In this document: positions 23,460 through 30,738 of the stretch, piece after piece
How the letters are laid out: each line of letters begins with the position of its first letter
How positions within the stretch are numbered: the stretch's first letter is position 1
Assembly: GCA_019057815.1 (NCBI GenBank)
Contig: JAHLWR010000025.1
Coordinates: forward strand, 1 to 49,081
Direction: 5' to 3'
Length of the DNA: 49,081 bases
From: Candidatus Heimdallarchaeota archaeon
Lineage (GTDB): Archaea; Asgardarchaeota; Heimdallarchaeia; Heimdallarchaeales; Heimdallarchaeaceae
Program-made: the position numbers and the translations under genes
Notes under the pieces: model-generated
Seen by the model: the letters and a program-made list of their open reading frames with translations, nothing else
The model's database searches: none
What the model was told of the DNA's origin: nothing

Positions 23460-24033
23460 TCACTCAGTAATGTTATGTTTAAATTAATATATAAACTACA
23501 TAAAAAACAGCTAGTTTCCTTCTTTGTTATTTTCCTCTCTATTGTCTATGTAATCTCCCTACAAATGAAGTGAATAAAGCTATCATGTCTTCCACCAATT
23601 TCTCCTCAGTTGATTGGTTTGATAGCTGATAAGCATTCTTTTTGATTGTCAAGTGTTACTATCATAAACCCACCATGAAGACTTTTCCATTATAGTTAGT
23701 GGGTCACACTACGGAGCTAGCTAGGCTCCCTGTTTCATTGATAGTTTACTGAGGGAAAACTACTTGGTAGTTGCGAAACAGGTAAGTGACGAAGATCACA
23801 CTATCTCTATCTCTAAACAGGACTACAGCTTCTATTGATAATCTGTTTAGTTGATAATTCTAGATTCTCAGAAATGTTTGTTTAATAGATTAGTCTACTG
23901 ATTCTTTTAATATTCTTTTTGAGAGAGATATCATTTTATTTACTAAGTGCGAGTTATCATATTAGCACTCTATCTCAATAAATTTCGATTGATAAAAAGT
24001 CTTAAAGTGTTTCTTAAAAATAAATGATATAAC
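23460..24033. other. Intergenic region between tnpB and STAND gene
   Basis: About 570 bases without an ORF I can support. It contains the upstream side of tnpB (and presumably its promoter) and the hairpin-rich sequence at 23703-23976 described separately. Confidence 0.7.
23703..23976 (+). ncRNA. Candidate structured RNA or element end with several hairpins
   Basis: Within about 275 non-coding bases at least six perfect or near-perfect stems nest or follow one another. GTCAC (23703-23707) can pair with GTGAC (23786-23790), enclosing GGAGC/GCTCC (23713/23725) and CCTGTTTC/GAAACAGG (23729/23775), which in turn encloses TAGTTT/AAACTA. Next comes CTAAACAG/CTGTTTAG (23813/23843), then GAGATA/TATCTC (23925/23971) around AGTGC/GCACT. 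The strand is undetermined because stems pair on either. It does not match RNase P or SRP RNA that I can recognise. It may be the TnpB element's left end, a regulatory leader, or a novel ncRNA. Confidence 0.45.
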
Positions 24034-26130
24034 TTATGATTCAAGGAACTGCTTAGCTTCGTGAATAATTTCTTTTTTCCGTTCATCTGATTCATAAGAG
24101 AAACTTTCTGATTTACTTAACCACTCCCTTATGAATTTTTTTGATGGAACTTTCTTACTTTTTACAGCTCCCTCTAATATTGCAGTAGGCACATTTAGCT
24201 CGAGATTATCAGGTAGTTTTTCTTTATTCTTCCAAACCTCTAGAAAGTTGTAAATAGCTTTTTCCCATTGTTTGGTCTGTAAGAATAATACACCTTTCAA
24301 ATAAAGAAGAAGTGCATTAGTTGGGTCTCTTTGTAAACCAGTATCACAAACTTCTATAGCTTTTTCAAAGTTATAATTTTGTATGAACGTGAAGATAATT
24401 TGAGTAACATTTTCTGTTTTTTCTGGTTTAATTTTTGATGCTAGTTCATATTCTCTAATAGCTTCATCCTTTTTTGATAGTTTCATATATACATTTCCAA
24501 GAGAATAATGTGATTCAAAATCTTCAGGATTTATCAATAAGGCAGTCTCAAGCATTTTCTCTGCTATAGTCCATTGTTCTTGAGCTAAGTAAATAAGTCC
24601 AAGTTCTCGATAAGCTAGGTCATATCCAGATGCTTTCTTAATTAATTTTCCTAAATATGAACGAGCATCTATTTTTTCAGAATAACTAATAGCTTTTTTG
24701 TAAATATTTATAGCTTCTTCTATCCTATCCTGCTTTTTGTATATTATACCTAATGAAACGTTAATTAGAGGAAATTCAATACCATGCTTTATTGCTTTTA
24801 AAAGTGCTTTTTCAGCTTCTTCTTCTTGATTATTTGCCAAATAAGATAATGCAATACGAACATATACTCCTTGATGTCTCTTGTTTAATTTGATACATTG
24901 AGAAGCGTAATTAATCGATTTCTCCCATCGTTCTAAATCGAAATAAGATGTACTAAGATGATAATATGCTTGATGATTCTTTGGTTCAATATGAATTATT
25001 CTTTCAAATGCTTGAATTGAGACCAAAAGTAATTCTTCTGTATTTTTACTTTTAATTGCTTGATATTGAGCATTAAAACCAATTTTCAGTAGAGTATCTG
25101 TATTTTCATTAAAGACCAGAATTATCTCTCTAAAAATGTCGCTCACATCTTTTTCTGGTACAATTTCTACAATTTTCTCAATATAAGCTTCTTCAATAAA
25201 TATTTGCTTTATGTTCCAATCTACAAAGAATTCATTTTTATATAAATTTAATAACCATATTTCCCACTCCCAGTCTTCACCTTTTAATTTTCTATATTCA
25301 CAAACCTTCTTAATTTCTGAGAGATCGAAATTCTGTTTTCCTACATAAAGACCACAACAGTATAATCTCTTTATTGATTGTAGTATTATTTGTTCCTTTA
25401 CATCAATTTCTTCTTTATACCTTCTATCCATTTCTACGAAACTAAGTAAAAGAGAACCCACTGTACCATCAAAATTCTGGTTTGCTTGAATCCATTTAAC
25501 ACCAAAGTGTTTCGCGATCCCCAATCCTTCCTCTTTAGATATTCGTTGTATTTCAATTTTATTATTCTCAAAGAGCTCCTCTAATCCAAAATTGAACTCT
25601 TTTTTGAATTTGTTATTTGCTCTTGAATATTCTATTCTAGATCTACAAGCAAACAAAAGAATACAGTCTTGCTTTTGGATTTCTCTAATAACTAAATGGA
25701 AATTTATTCTTGCAACAAATTTATGTAAATCGTCAATTATAATTAGCTTTGTTCTCCAAAATTTAAGCAATCTTGGAAATCTTACATTTGATTCATAAAC
25801 ATCAACATTTTTCACTATTGTTACAGCGTATTTTTTTTCTACTCTTCTTATTGCTTCATAGATGTTCCTTGTTTTTCCACTTAGAGGTTTTCCAATTATT
25901 ATAGTATTTTCCTTGTTTTCCAAAGATTCTACTAGATTCTTCATCTCTTCAGTTTCATAGTAATATTCATGAAACTTGTTAATCTCTAAATGTTTTGGTT
26001 TAATTTTAATAGGTTTTTTCCAAATTACGGTACAAAATTTGGGAATTTTCAAGCTAAGTAAATCAAAACCAATAATACCCAAAATATCTGCTAGCACACC
26101 AATTATATTTAGCATTAGCAAATTCCACAT
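24034..26130 (-). CDS. Membrane-anchored STAND-like P-loop NTPase with TPR repeats
   Basis: 698 residues. An N-terminal hydrophobic helix (about 4-24, NLLMLNIIGVLADILGIIGF) could anchor it in the membrane. Next is a P-loop NTPase module: Walker A GKPLSGKT at 80-87, Walker B KLIIIDDLH at 128-136, and a sensor-1-like strand ILLFACRSR at about 157-165. A winged-helix-like linker follows (about 200-350), then at least eight TPR units from ~370 to ~660 (for example YYHLSTSYFDLERWEKSINY, RIALSYLANNQEEEAEKAL, SHYSLGNVYMKLSKKDEAIR). This signal-ATPase-plus-superstructure architecture is typical of STAND proteins in immunity and stress sensing. It lies downstream of the HEPN-like gene on the same strand, with SD-like GGAGG just before the start. 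No effector domain is fused, so the neighbour may serve as effector. Confidence 0.75.
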   Translation of the reverse strand: MWNLLMLNIIGVLADILGIIGFDLLSLKIPKFCTVIWKKPIKIKPKHLEINKFHEYYYETEEMKNLVESLENKENTIIIGKPLSGKTRNIYEAIRRVEKKYAVTIVKNVDVYESNVRFPRLLKFWRTKLIIIDDLHKFVARINFHLVIREIQKQDCILLFACRSRIEYSRANNKFKKEFNFGLEELFENNKIEIQRISKEEGLGIAKHFGVKWIQANQNFDGTVGSLLLSFVEMDRRYKEEIDVKEQIILQSIKRLYCCGLYVGKQNFDLSEIKKVCEYRKLKGEDWEWEIWLLNLYKNEFFVDWNIKQIFIEEAYIEKIVEIVPEKDVSDIFREIILVFNENTDTLLKIGFNAQYQAIKSKNTEELLLVSIQAFERIIHIEPKNHQAYYHLSTSYFDLERWEKSINYASQCIKLNKRHQGVYVRIALSYLANNQEEEAEKALLKAIKHGIEFPLINVSLGIIYKKQDRIEEAINIYKKAISYSEKIDARSYLGKLIKKASGYDLAYRELGLIYLAQEQWTIAEKMLETALLINPEDFESHYSLGNVYMKLSKKDEAIREYELASKIKPEKTENVTQIIFTFIQNYNFEKAIEVCDTGLQRDPTNALLLYLKGVLFLQTKQWEKAIYNFLEVWKNKEKLPDNLELNVPTAILEGAVKSKKVPSKKFIREWLSKSESFSYESDERKKEIIHEAKQFLES

Positions 26131-26188
26131 CTTCCTCCATTTATTCCTTTAATTTTATATAAATACTTTTATTATCAAATGAATCAAT

Positions 26189-26302
26189 TTAAAATATAAA
26201 GCTAAGCTTGTTATTATTGTCTAGTTCAATTTCTACTGGAGTACACAATGTTTTCGTATCACTTTTCGAATTATTATTGCTGTTTACAATTGATTCATTC
26301 AT
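26189..26302 (-). CDS. 37-residue ORF coupled to HEPN-like gene
   Basis: Small ORF whose ATG overlaps the stop of the HEPN-like gene (ATGA). The product is asparagine/serine-rich at the N-terminus (MNESIVNSNNNSKSDTK) and ends in a short beta-like segment (PVEIELDNNNKLSFIF). The next gene (STAND) begins 58 bases further on. The stop-start overlap argues for coupled translation, and its placement between effector-like and sensor-like genes would suit an antitoxin or linker peptide. Too short to identify; it may be fortuitous. Confidence 0.35.
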   Translation of the reverse strand: MNESIVNSNNNSKSDTKTLCTPVEIELDNNNKLSFIF

Positions 26303-27180
26303 TTCTTCACATCTTCTGATTCCAATTCCGGATTATTGATGTTAATCAAATAATACAAAACAACAATCATCTTTTTCATTATTTTATACATTAATGGCAG
26401 TATTTGTACTAACTCACTTTTCTTTGAATATCGTTTTTCTCTTTCTAAATCATATCGAGAGGAACTTTGATGTTTTTCAAGATTAGAATGCATAATGACT
26501 ACATATCCTAAAAGTAACATAATATAAAATGTATTTCTTACTTTTTGAAAATATTCGCCAGATTCAAGCATATTTCGAAATACTTCGTTAACTTTGAGTT
26601 TTTGTTCATTAGTAAGTTCTATACTGTATTCGTTTTCAATCTGAGAAAAAATATTGGATTTTGTTCTGTTTAATTCATTCAAAGCAAACTTCATAGGGAA
26701 TTTATCAAACATGAAAACTTCACCCGTCCTAATTTGCTTTTCTAAAGAATCATAGTCTTTTAGTATCATCTTAAGTTGTTTAAGAGGTATATAGAGATCA
26801 TCTTTTGTATGAAATTTTTTCTTAAAATCTGGATGTAGTTTATGAATCACTAGTTTTCGTAAGTTTTGCTCTATTTCAGGATTAATTGTTTTAATTTCAT
26901 CTAATTTTGATTTTATTTCTTTAATAAAAAACTCAACTAATTCATGTCTCACTTCTCTTCTCAACTCTTCTTCGTTGTATTCTTTGAGAAGAGCAATTAT
27001 AGATTTACCAAACTTTTCTACAGCTTGTTGTATATTCGTTACAGCATGAGAATAATCTTCATCCCTATAATCTCTATAATAGGCGTTTAAGTCTCCTTCA
27101 GAATTTCTCAACATTCCCATTACTGTTCTAGTAACTTCATCTTGAGTTTGATTTTCTTCTTTCTTTGAATTTTTATTCAT
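26299..27180 (-). CDS. HEPN-like helical protein
   Basis: 293-residue, all-helical, charged protein. Residues ~38-80 look like a HEPN domain: EDYSHAVTNIQQAVEKFGKSIIALL is the signature helix pair (compare the usual 'A..N.QQA.EK..KA'), and RREVRH at 74-79 supplies an R-x4-H motif of HEPN ribonucleases. The remaining ~210 residues are long helices with a possible hydrophobic segment (FYIMLLLGYVVIMHSNL, about 228-244), perhaps membrane-facing, and a helix near the C-terminus. It is first of a three-gene leftward cassette with the 37-residue ORF and the STAND/TPR NTPase. HEPN assignment is by pattern only; profile comparison would decide it. Confidence 0.55.
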   Translation of the reverse strand: MNKNSKKEENQTQDEVTRTVMGMLRNSEGDLNAYYRDYRDEDYSHAVTNIQQAVEKFGKSIIALLKEYNEEELRREVRHELVEFFIKEIKSKLDEIKTINPEIEQNLRKLVIHKLHPDFKKKFHTKDDLYIPLKQLKMILKDYDSLEKQIRTGEVFMFDKFPMKFALNELNRTKSNIFSQIENEYSIELTNEQKLKVNEVFRNMLESGEYFQKVRNTFYIMLLLGYVVIMHSNLEKHQSSSRYDLEREKRYSKKSELVQILPLMYKIMKKMIVVLYYLININNPELESEDVKK

Positions 27181-27410
27181 TACATTGAAAATGAGAAATC
27201 CCTATTTAAACATTAAATTTACAGCTCTGGTTATAACAAAAAAAACCATTTTTACTCTCTCTCCTCTTATGCAGTTAGAGAACAGTGGTAGAAGTAAGCA
27301 TTGTACTAAAAATGTAAACGGGAGACACAATAACAAATCTAAAACTAACAAAACATTTTTTTTGGAATTGAAAAAACAAGAAAAATGGTTGAAATAAAAG
27401 TTAACATTGG

Positions 27411-27517
27411 TGCCCCGACCGGGATTTGAACCCGGGTCTGCGGAGGTCTTTACATGCGGACATCAAACCACAAAATTTGAAAGTCCGCAATGATTGGCCG
27501 AACTACACCATCGGGGC
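27411..27517 (-). tRNA. tRNA-Glu (TTC) with canonical intron
   Basis: Mature fold: acceptor GCCCCGA/TCGGGGC, anticodon stem GCGGA/TCCGC around CTTTCAC (anticodon TTC), T-arm CCGGG-TTCAAAT-CCCGG. A 32-base intron (27446-27477) interrupts positions 37/38; its sequence includes a copy of TCCGC that can pair with the anticodon-stem strand to form the bulge-helix-bulge. CCA encoded at 27408-27410. It bounds the accessory block opposite tRNA-Leu. Confidence 0.93.
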
Positions 27518-27593
27518 AATTAATGTTCCGTTTTTGCTTATTGTCTTTTTAATACTTTTCGTTTCTATCCATTTTGATAATGGTGTATTGCTA

Positions 27594-28367
27594 TTATTCT
27601 ACTAATTTTTCAATGAATTCACCTATTTTCTCAAATGCCTTTTTTCTATTTGGGTCAACTGTTAATATATGATCTCCTTTAGGTATTCTAAGAATCTCTT
27701 TCTTTGTTTTGAGGTTATTATAAATTAATTCTCCTGTTTCAGGAGATATGGTTTTATCTGTTTGTGATTGGATAATTAATGTTGGAGTTTTTATTTTTTT
27801 CATTTTTCTTCTTAGTTTTCGTAAAAATTTGATTATTTGATATGCTGCAGCTACTGAATCGTCAGGATAGGAGAATAAATTGTTCTCAAGGTACCAATTA
27901 TTCCTTTCATCAGTTTTCGGTTTATGCAGTTTAAACCAATGGACAAGTGTTGAGAGAAAAACATCCATCTTTGAGAATTTATATAATGCATTTATCGTAA
28001 AGACACCATCTATTTCTAGCTTGGATGCTAAATAAAGAGATAATCCTCCTCCTAGTGACACCCCTCCTAAGAAAACATTGTTGTATTTTGGGGCATATTC
28101 CTCAAAAATCTTATTTATATCATTCAACCACTCCTTCCAATGAACAGTATCCAAATCTGTTGAAGTTGTTCCATGTCCTGCTAGAAGGATACCATATGTA
28201 TCATATTTTTTCGATTTTAAGAATTCAGCTAAAGGTCGTATCTCGGTAGCCGAAGCGGTAAAACCATGTGTTAGAATTATTAGTGTTTTTGAACTATTGT
28301 TAGGAGATTTGTAAAAGAAGGGTTGAGCTAGATTTCTGAGTTCTTCCTTTGAATGATGCAAAACCAT
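27594..28367 (-). CDS. Alpha/beta hydrolase (carboxylesterase/monoacylglycerol-lipase-like)
   Basis: 257-residue serine hydrolase. The oxyanion motif is THGFTAS (33-39), the nucleophile elbow is GGVSLGG with S104, the acid is D204 in QSQTDKTISP, and the base is H233 in PKGDHIL. A cap region lies at about 125-190. Sequence pattern and length fit bacterial Est30-type carboxylesterases and monoglyceride lipases. No signal peptide, so cytosolic. Physiological ester unknown; proximity to the PlsY-like gene 0.5 kb away is suggestive but the strands differ. Confidence 0.88.
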   Translation of the reverse strand: MVLHHSKEELRNLAQPFFYKSPNNSSKTLIILTHGFTASATEIRPLAEFLKSKKYDTYGILLAGHGTTSTDLDTVHWKEWLNDINKIFEEYAPKYNNVFLGGVSLGGGLSLYLASKLEIDGVFTINALYKFSKMDVFLSTLVHWFKLHKPKTDERNNWYLENNLFSYPDDSVAAAYQIIKFLRKLRRKMKKIKTPTLIIQSQTDKTISPETGELIYNNLKTKKEILRIPKGDHILTVDPNRKKAFEKIGEFIEKLVE

Positions 28368-28457
28368 ATTTTTAGTTTTATTAAACAGTTTTAATTTTTT
28401 GCGTATTTACCACTATTAGTAATAAATTAATTTTTTAGGATTTTAATGCTTGTTTTC

Positions 28458-28474
28458 CGAAAAAGTTTATTAAA
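28458..28474 (+). promoter_or_regulatory. TATA box of RAM-domain gene
   Basis: CGAAAAAGTTTATTAAAC combines an A-rich BRE-like stretch and TTTATTAAA TATA element about 35-40 bases before the ATG at 28507, giving a short leader. Confidence 0.5.
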
Positions 28475-28506
28475 CTTTGATTACATATACTTCATTGGTG
28501 AGCCAG

Positions 28507-28740
28507 ATGGCTACAGCATTCATCTTGATAAATAGTGAAATTGGAGAAGAGAAAAGCGTATTAGATCAACTTATGTCCTTACCAAATGTAAAAGAAGCGC
28601 ATGTTGTATATGGTGTTTATGATTTGATAGCTAAAATTGAAGCTGAAACAATGGATCTTCTGAAGAAGATTGTTACGGATAATCTACGAGCACTAGAGAA
28701 CGTACGAAGCACCATGACAATGATTTGTGTAGAGAAATAA
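28507..28740 (+). CDS. Lrp/AsnC-type RAM ligand-binding domain protein
   Basis: A stand-alone RAM (Lrp/AsnC C-terminal) domain of 77 residues starting MATAFILINSEIGEEKSVLD. The beta-alpha-beta-beta-alpha-beta pattern is clear (ATAFILINSEIG, LDQLMSLPNVKEAHVVYGVYDLIAKIEAE, LKKIVTDNLRALENVRSTMTMICVE), including the GxYDL turn. No DNA-binding domain is present. Archaeal stand-alone RAM proteins bind amino acids and act as sensors or partners of full-length Lrp regulators. The ATG at 28507 fits the family; the upstream ATG at 28477 would lie on the predicted transcription start region. Confidence 0.9.
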   Translation: MATAFILINSEIGEEKSVLDQLMSLPNVKEAHVVYGVYDLIAKIEAETMDLLKKIVTDNLRALENVRSTMTMICVEK

Positions 28741-28756
28741 ATACACATTTCTTTTA

Positions 28757-28778
28757 CATTTGCTTTTCTTTTTTTTGT
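28757..28778 (+). terminator. T-rich terminator after RAM-domain gene
   Basis: A pyrimidine tract containing a run of eight T follows the stop codon by about 20 bases, matching archaeal U-tract termination. No hairpin seen. Confidence 0.35.
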
Positions 28779-28882
28779 CTGTGATTTTATTAATGTATTA
28801 GTTGAATTTATCGGAAAATAATAAATCAAGAGAAAAAGTTTTTGGACAAATTTTAAATAAAAGTTGACATTATTTTGCTATC

Positions 28883-29614
28883 ATGATTTATGAATTCATG
28901 TTTATTATTTTAGGTTACTTTATGGGATCAATTCCAGTTGGGCTCATATTAGGATGGATTAAGGGTATTGATATTCGAAAACATGGTTCTGGAAATATAG
29001 GTGCAGCTAATGCTTTTCGTATTTTAGGTAAAAAACTAGGAATAACTACGATGGTTCTTGATATGGTGAAGGGAGCAATAGCCGTTTTGGTTGCTCGGAT
29101 TTATTTGTGGTTTGGAAAATACGATGGTTTTGGAAAATACGATGGTTTTGGAACATCTTCCAGTGATTGGTATTATCTTGATCCAGGTTTTCTCTTGGCT
29201 TGTGTTGCTATCATGGCTGTTTTAGGACATAGTTTTCCTGTTTGGTTAAAGTTTAAAGGCGGTAAATCAGCTAGTGTCGCTGCTGGAGTGATATTCGGTA
29301 TTAATCCAATTGCTTTTGTTATTCTTTATGGTGTTTGGATTCTAGCACTTGTTAAAACTCGTTATACATCTTTATCAAATTTAATTAGTGCACTCACCGC
29401 ACCACCCTTGTATTGGTTTTTCGCAGGTGTGGAGTTCTTCCATAACCGAAGTTGGTGGGCAGCGATTGTTGGTGTTATATTGGTACTTTTTGTTACTTGG
29501 AGACATAAAGAAAATATTAAACGATTGTTTGCAGGAACAGAGAGAAAACTAGGTCAAAAAGAGAAAATTGAGGAGAAAAGTGAAGACACAAAAGAAGTTA
29601 TTGCAACTGAGTAA
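28883..29614 (+). CDS. plsY: PlsY-like glycerol-3-phosphate acyltransferase
   Basis: Integral membrane acyltransferase of the PlsY family, which transfers an acyl group from acyl-phosphate to glycerol-3-phosphate. Conserved motifs are present: GSIPVGLILG (15-24), KHGSGNIGAANAFR (33-46) and GHSFPVWLKFKGGKSAS (115-131), with TRYTSLSNL and several hydrophobic helices spread over 243 residues. The C-terminus is a charged tail (KIEEKSEDTKEV). PlsY belongs to bacterial ester-lipid synthesis; archaea use isoprenoid ethers on glycerol-1-phosphate, so presence in this archaeal context is notable. A tandem 18-base duplication (encoding FGKYDG twice) sits in a loop after the second helix. Confidence 0.9.
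   Translation: MIYEFMFIILGYFMGSIPVGLILGWIKGIDIRKHGSGNIGAANAFRILGKKLGITTMVLDMVKGAIAVLVARIYLWFGKYDGFGKYDGFGTSSSDWYYLDPGFLLACVAIMAVLGHSFPVWLKFKGGKSASVAAGVIFGINPIAFVILYGVWILALVKTRYTSLSNLISALTAPPLYWFFAGVEFFHNRSWWAAIVGVILVLFVTWRHKENIKRLFAGTERKLGQKEKIEEKSEDTKEVIATE
29111..29146 (+). repeat. 18-bp tandem duplication in plsY
   Basis: TTTGGAAAATACGATGGT occurs twice in direct succession, adding six residues (FGKYDG) in a non-membrane loop before DPGFLLACV. In frame, so function need not be disturbed; it may be a recent slippage event. Confidence 0.9.
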
Positions 29615-29617
29615 TGA

Positions 29618-29640
29618 TCTTTTCTTTTTTATTTTCTAGA
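29618..29640 (+). terminator. T-rich terminator after plsY
   Basis: The sequence just after the stop contains CTTTTCTTTTTTATTTTCT, a U-tract typical of archaeal termination. Confidence 0.35.
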
Positions 29641-29747
29641 AAGATATAAATCTTTCTTCAAATAGATTGATGTGAAACTTCTGGGGAAAAAATTCTACCA
29701 TATATTTTCATCTCATTGGTGATTATTTCTCTAGGGATAGAAAGTAT

Positions 29748-29951
29748 TTGGTTACAAAACTTATACTCAATACCAGAAATGATGTTGTTTTAGAGAGGAT
29801 TCTATTAGCTGGAATTGTAATGAAGGGAGAATTGTTAGAAATTATTTTTGAATTAAACCTCATTGATGAAGAAGAAATCACCATAAAAGAAATTCAGGTT
29901 GAGATTAGTACAGAAGAATATGATTTTACAGGCATATTTGGGATGATGTAA
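29748..29951 (+). CDS. Small beta-rich protein, unknown, TTG start
   Basis: 67-residue frame starting at TTG, not recognised. The alternation of hydrophobic residues (LILNTRNDVVLERILLAGIV, ELLEIIFELNLIDEEEITIK, EIQVEISTEEYDFTGIFGMM) looks like a beta-sandwich fragment. The frame stops 2 bases before a second short frame (29954-30100) that continues the same strand-rich style, so the two may be one gene broken by a frameshift. The open frame also extends upstream of the TTG without an ATG. Confidence 0.35.
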   Translation: MVTKLILNTRNDVVLERILLAGIVMKGELLEIIFELNLIDEEEITIKEIQVEISTEEYDFTGIFGMM

Positions 29952-29953
29952 CC

Positions 29954-30100
29954 GTGACGTTGTCAGAAAAAGCCTTTCATAATGTTTCACTTAGTGTTGG
30001 TTTCTTACTAAAAGATAGCTCAAGCTACTATTCTCTGAATAAAGGAGAATGCAACACAGAAAACATATCTCTATTTTTAAAGCAAGAATTCCTAAATTAA
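29954..30100 (+). CDS. Small beta-rich ORF, possible continuation of 29748 frame
   Basis: 48-residue frame with GTG start (VTLSEKAFHNVSLSVGFLLK, then DSSSYYSLNKGECNTENISL). Follows the previous frame after 2 bases in a different register. Likely the C-terminal part of the same broken gene, or a coupled tiny gene. Not recognised. Confidence 0.3.
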   Translation: MTLSEKAFHNVSLSVGFLLKDSSSYYSLNKGECNTENISLFLKQEFLN

Positions 30101-30253
30101 AGTGCATTTGGATTCAAATTTGCTATATATAATCCCAAAACAAAAGAACAATTTTTGATTAGTAGAAAAAAATATTGAGTAAAAGCGAAATCCTTAATTA
30201 TAGAAATGAAAGGTAGAAAGTGAAAAGACTTTGAAGACAATCAAACTAAAACT

Positions 30254-30355
30254 GGCGAGGTAGTCTAGCTTGGTATGATTCTGGGTTTGGGATTTATTTC
30301 ATAAAGAAATAGGCAAAACACTCAGGGATCGAGGGTTCAAATCCCTCCTTCGCCA
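30254..30355 (+). tRNA. tRNA-Pro (TGG) with canonical intron
   Basis: Mature fold: acceptor GGCGAGG/CTTCGCC (one G-T), anticodon stem CTGGG/CTCAG around TTTGGGA (anticodon TGG), T-arm GAGGG-TTCAAAT-CCCTC. The 28-base intron at 30292-30319 sits at 37/38. CCA encoded at 30356-30358. Confidence 0.93.
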
Positions 30356-30358
30356 CCA

Positions 30359-30738
30359 GTATTTTCAATTAATGAAATCTTCTTATTTATGAATTAGACA
30401 CCTTGTTCTTATTTCTAAAATCTTTTTTTACTTTTTTATTCTATTATATTAAGTTTAAATTCAGAACAACTATTAATTTCAACGTTAATAACAGGTTTTT
30501 CATCTGCAGATTGATAAACTTGTCCTTGAATTTGTGGGTATTCTGTGAAATGTACAACTTCATAAACTATTGATTTCCATTAAAAGTAACAATAACCAAC
30601 TGTACACCTCTGTAAAACGTTTTTTCTATCTTACTAGCATTTCAAAAAGCTTTAAGATATGTGTAATCTTCGTTGTTTCATCACTCTCCTATCACATTGA
30701 AAGGCTCTTAAATCTTAAATTCAGTGGGGTTTCAATCA
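30359..30738. other. Intergenic region after tRNA-Pro
   Basis: No gene that I can support in about 380 bases. On the minus strand (about 30436-30572) an open frame without start codon gives FTEYPQIQGQVYQSADEKPV then INVEINSCSEFKLNI, which looks protein-like and may be a gene remnant. The rightward 61-residue frame at 30570-30755 overlaps the MBL gene start and has odd composition. Confidence 0.4.

Noticed and set aside
23703-23790. RNase P RNA or SRP RNA at the multi-hairpin locus
   Set aside because: None of the conserved core sequences of either RNA that I know could be located; only generic stems are seen.
27185-27397. 70-residue rightward frame upstream of tRNA-Glu
   Set aside because: Antiparallel to the adjacent cassette, occupying its promoter region; low-complexity lysine/asparagine composition and no domain pattern.
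21300-27517. tRNA-derived attachment duplications bounding the accessory block
   Set aside because: I could find no second copy of either tRNA 3' end inside the block, so integration at the tRNAs is not demonstrated.
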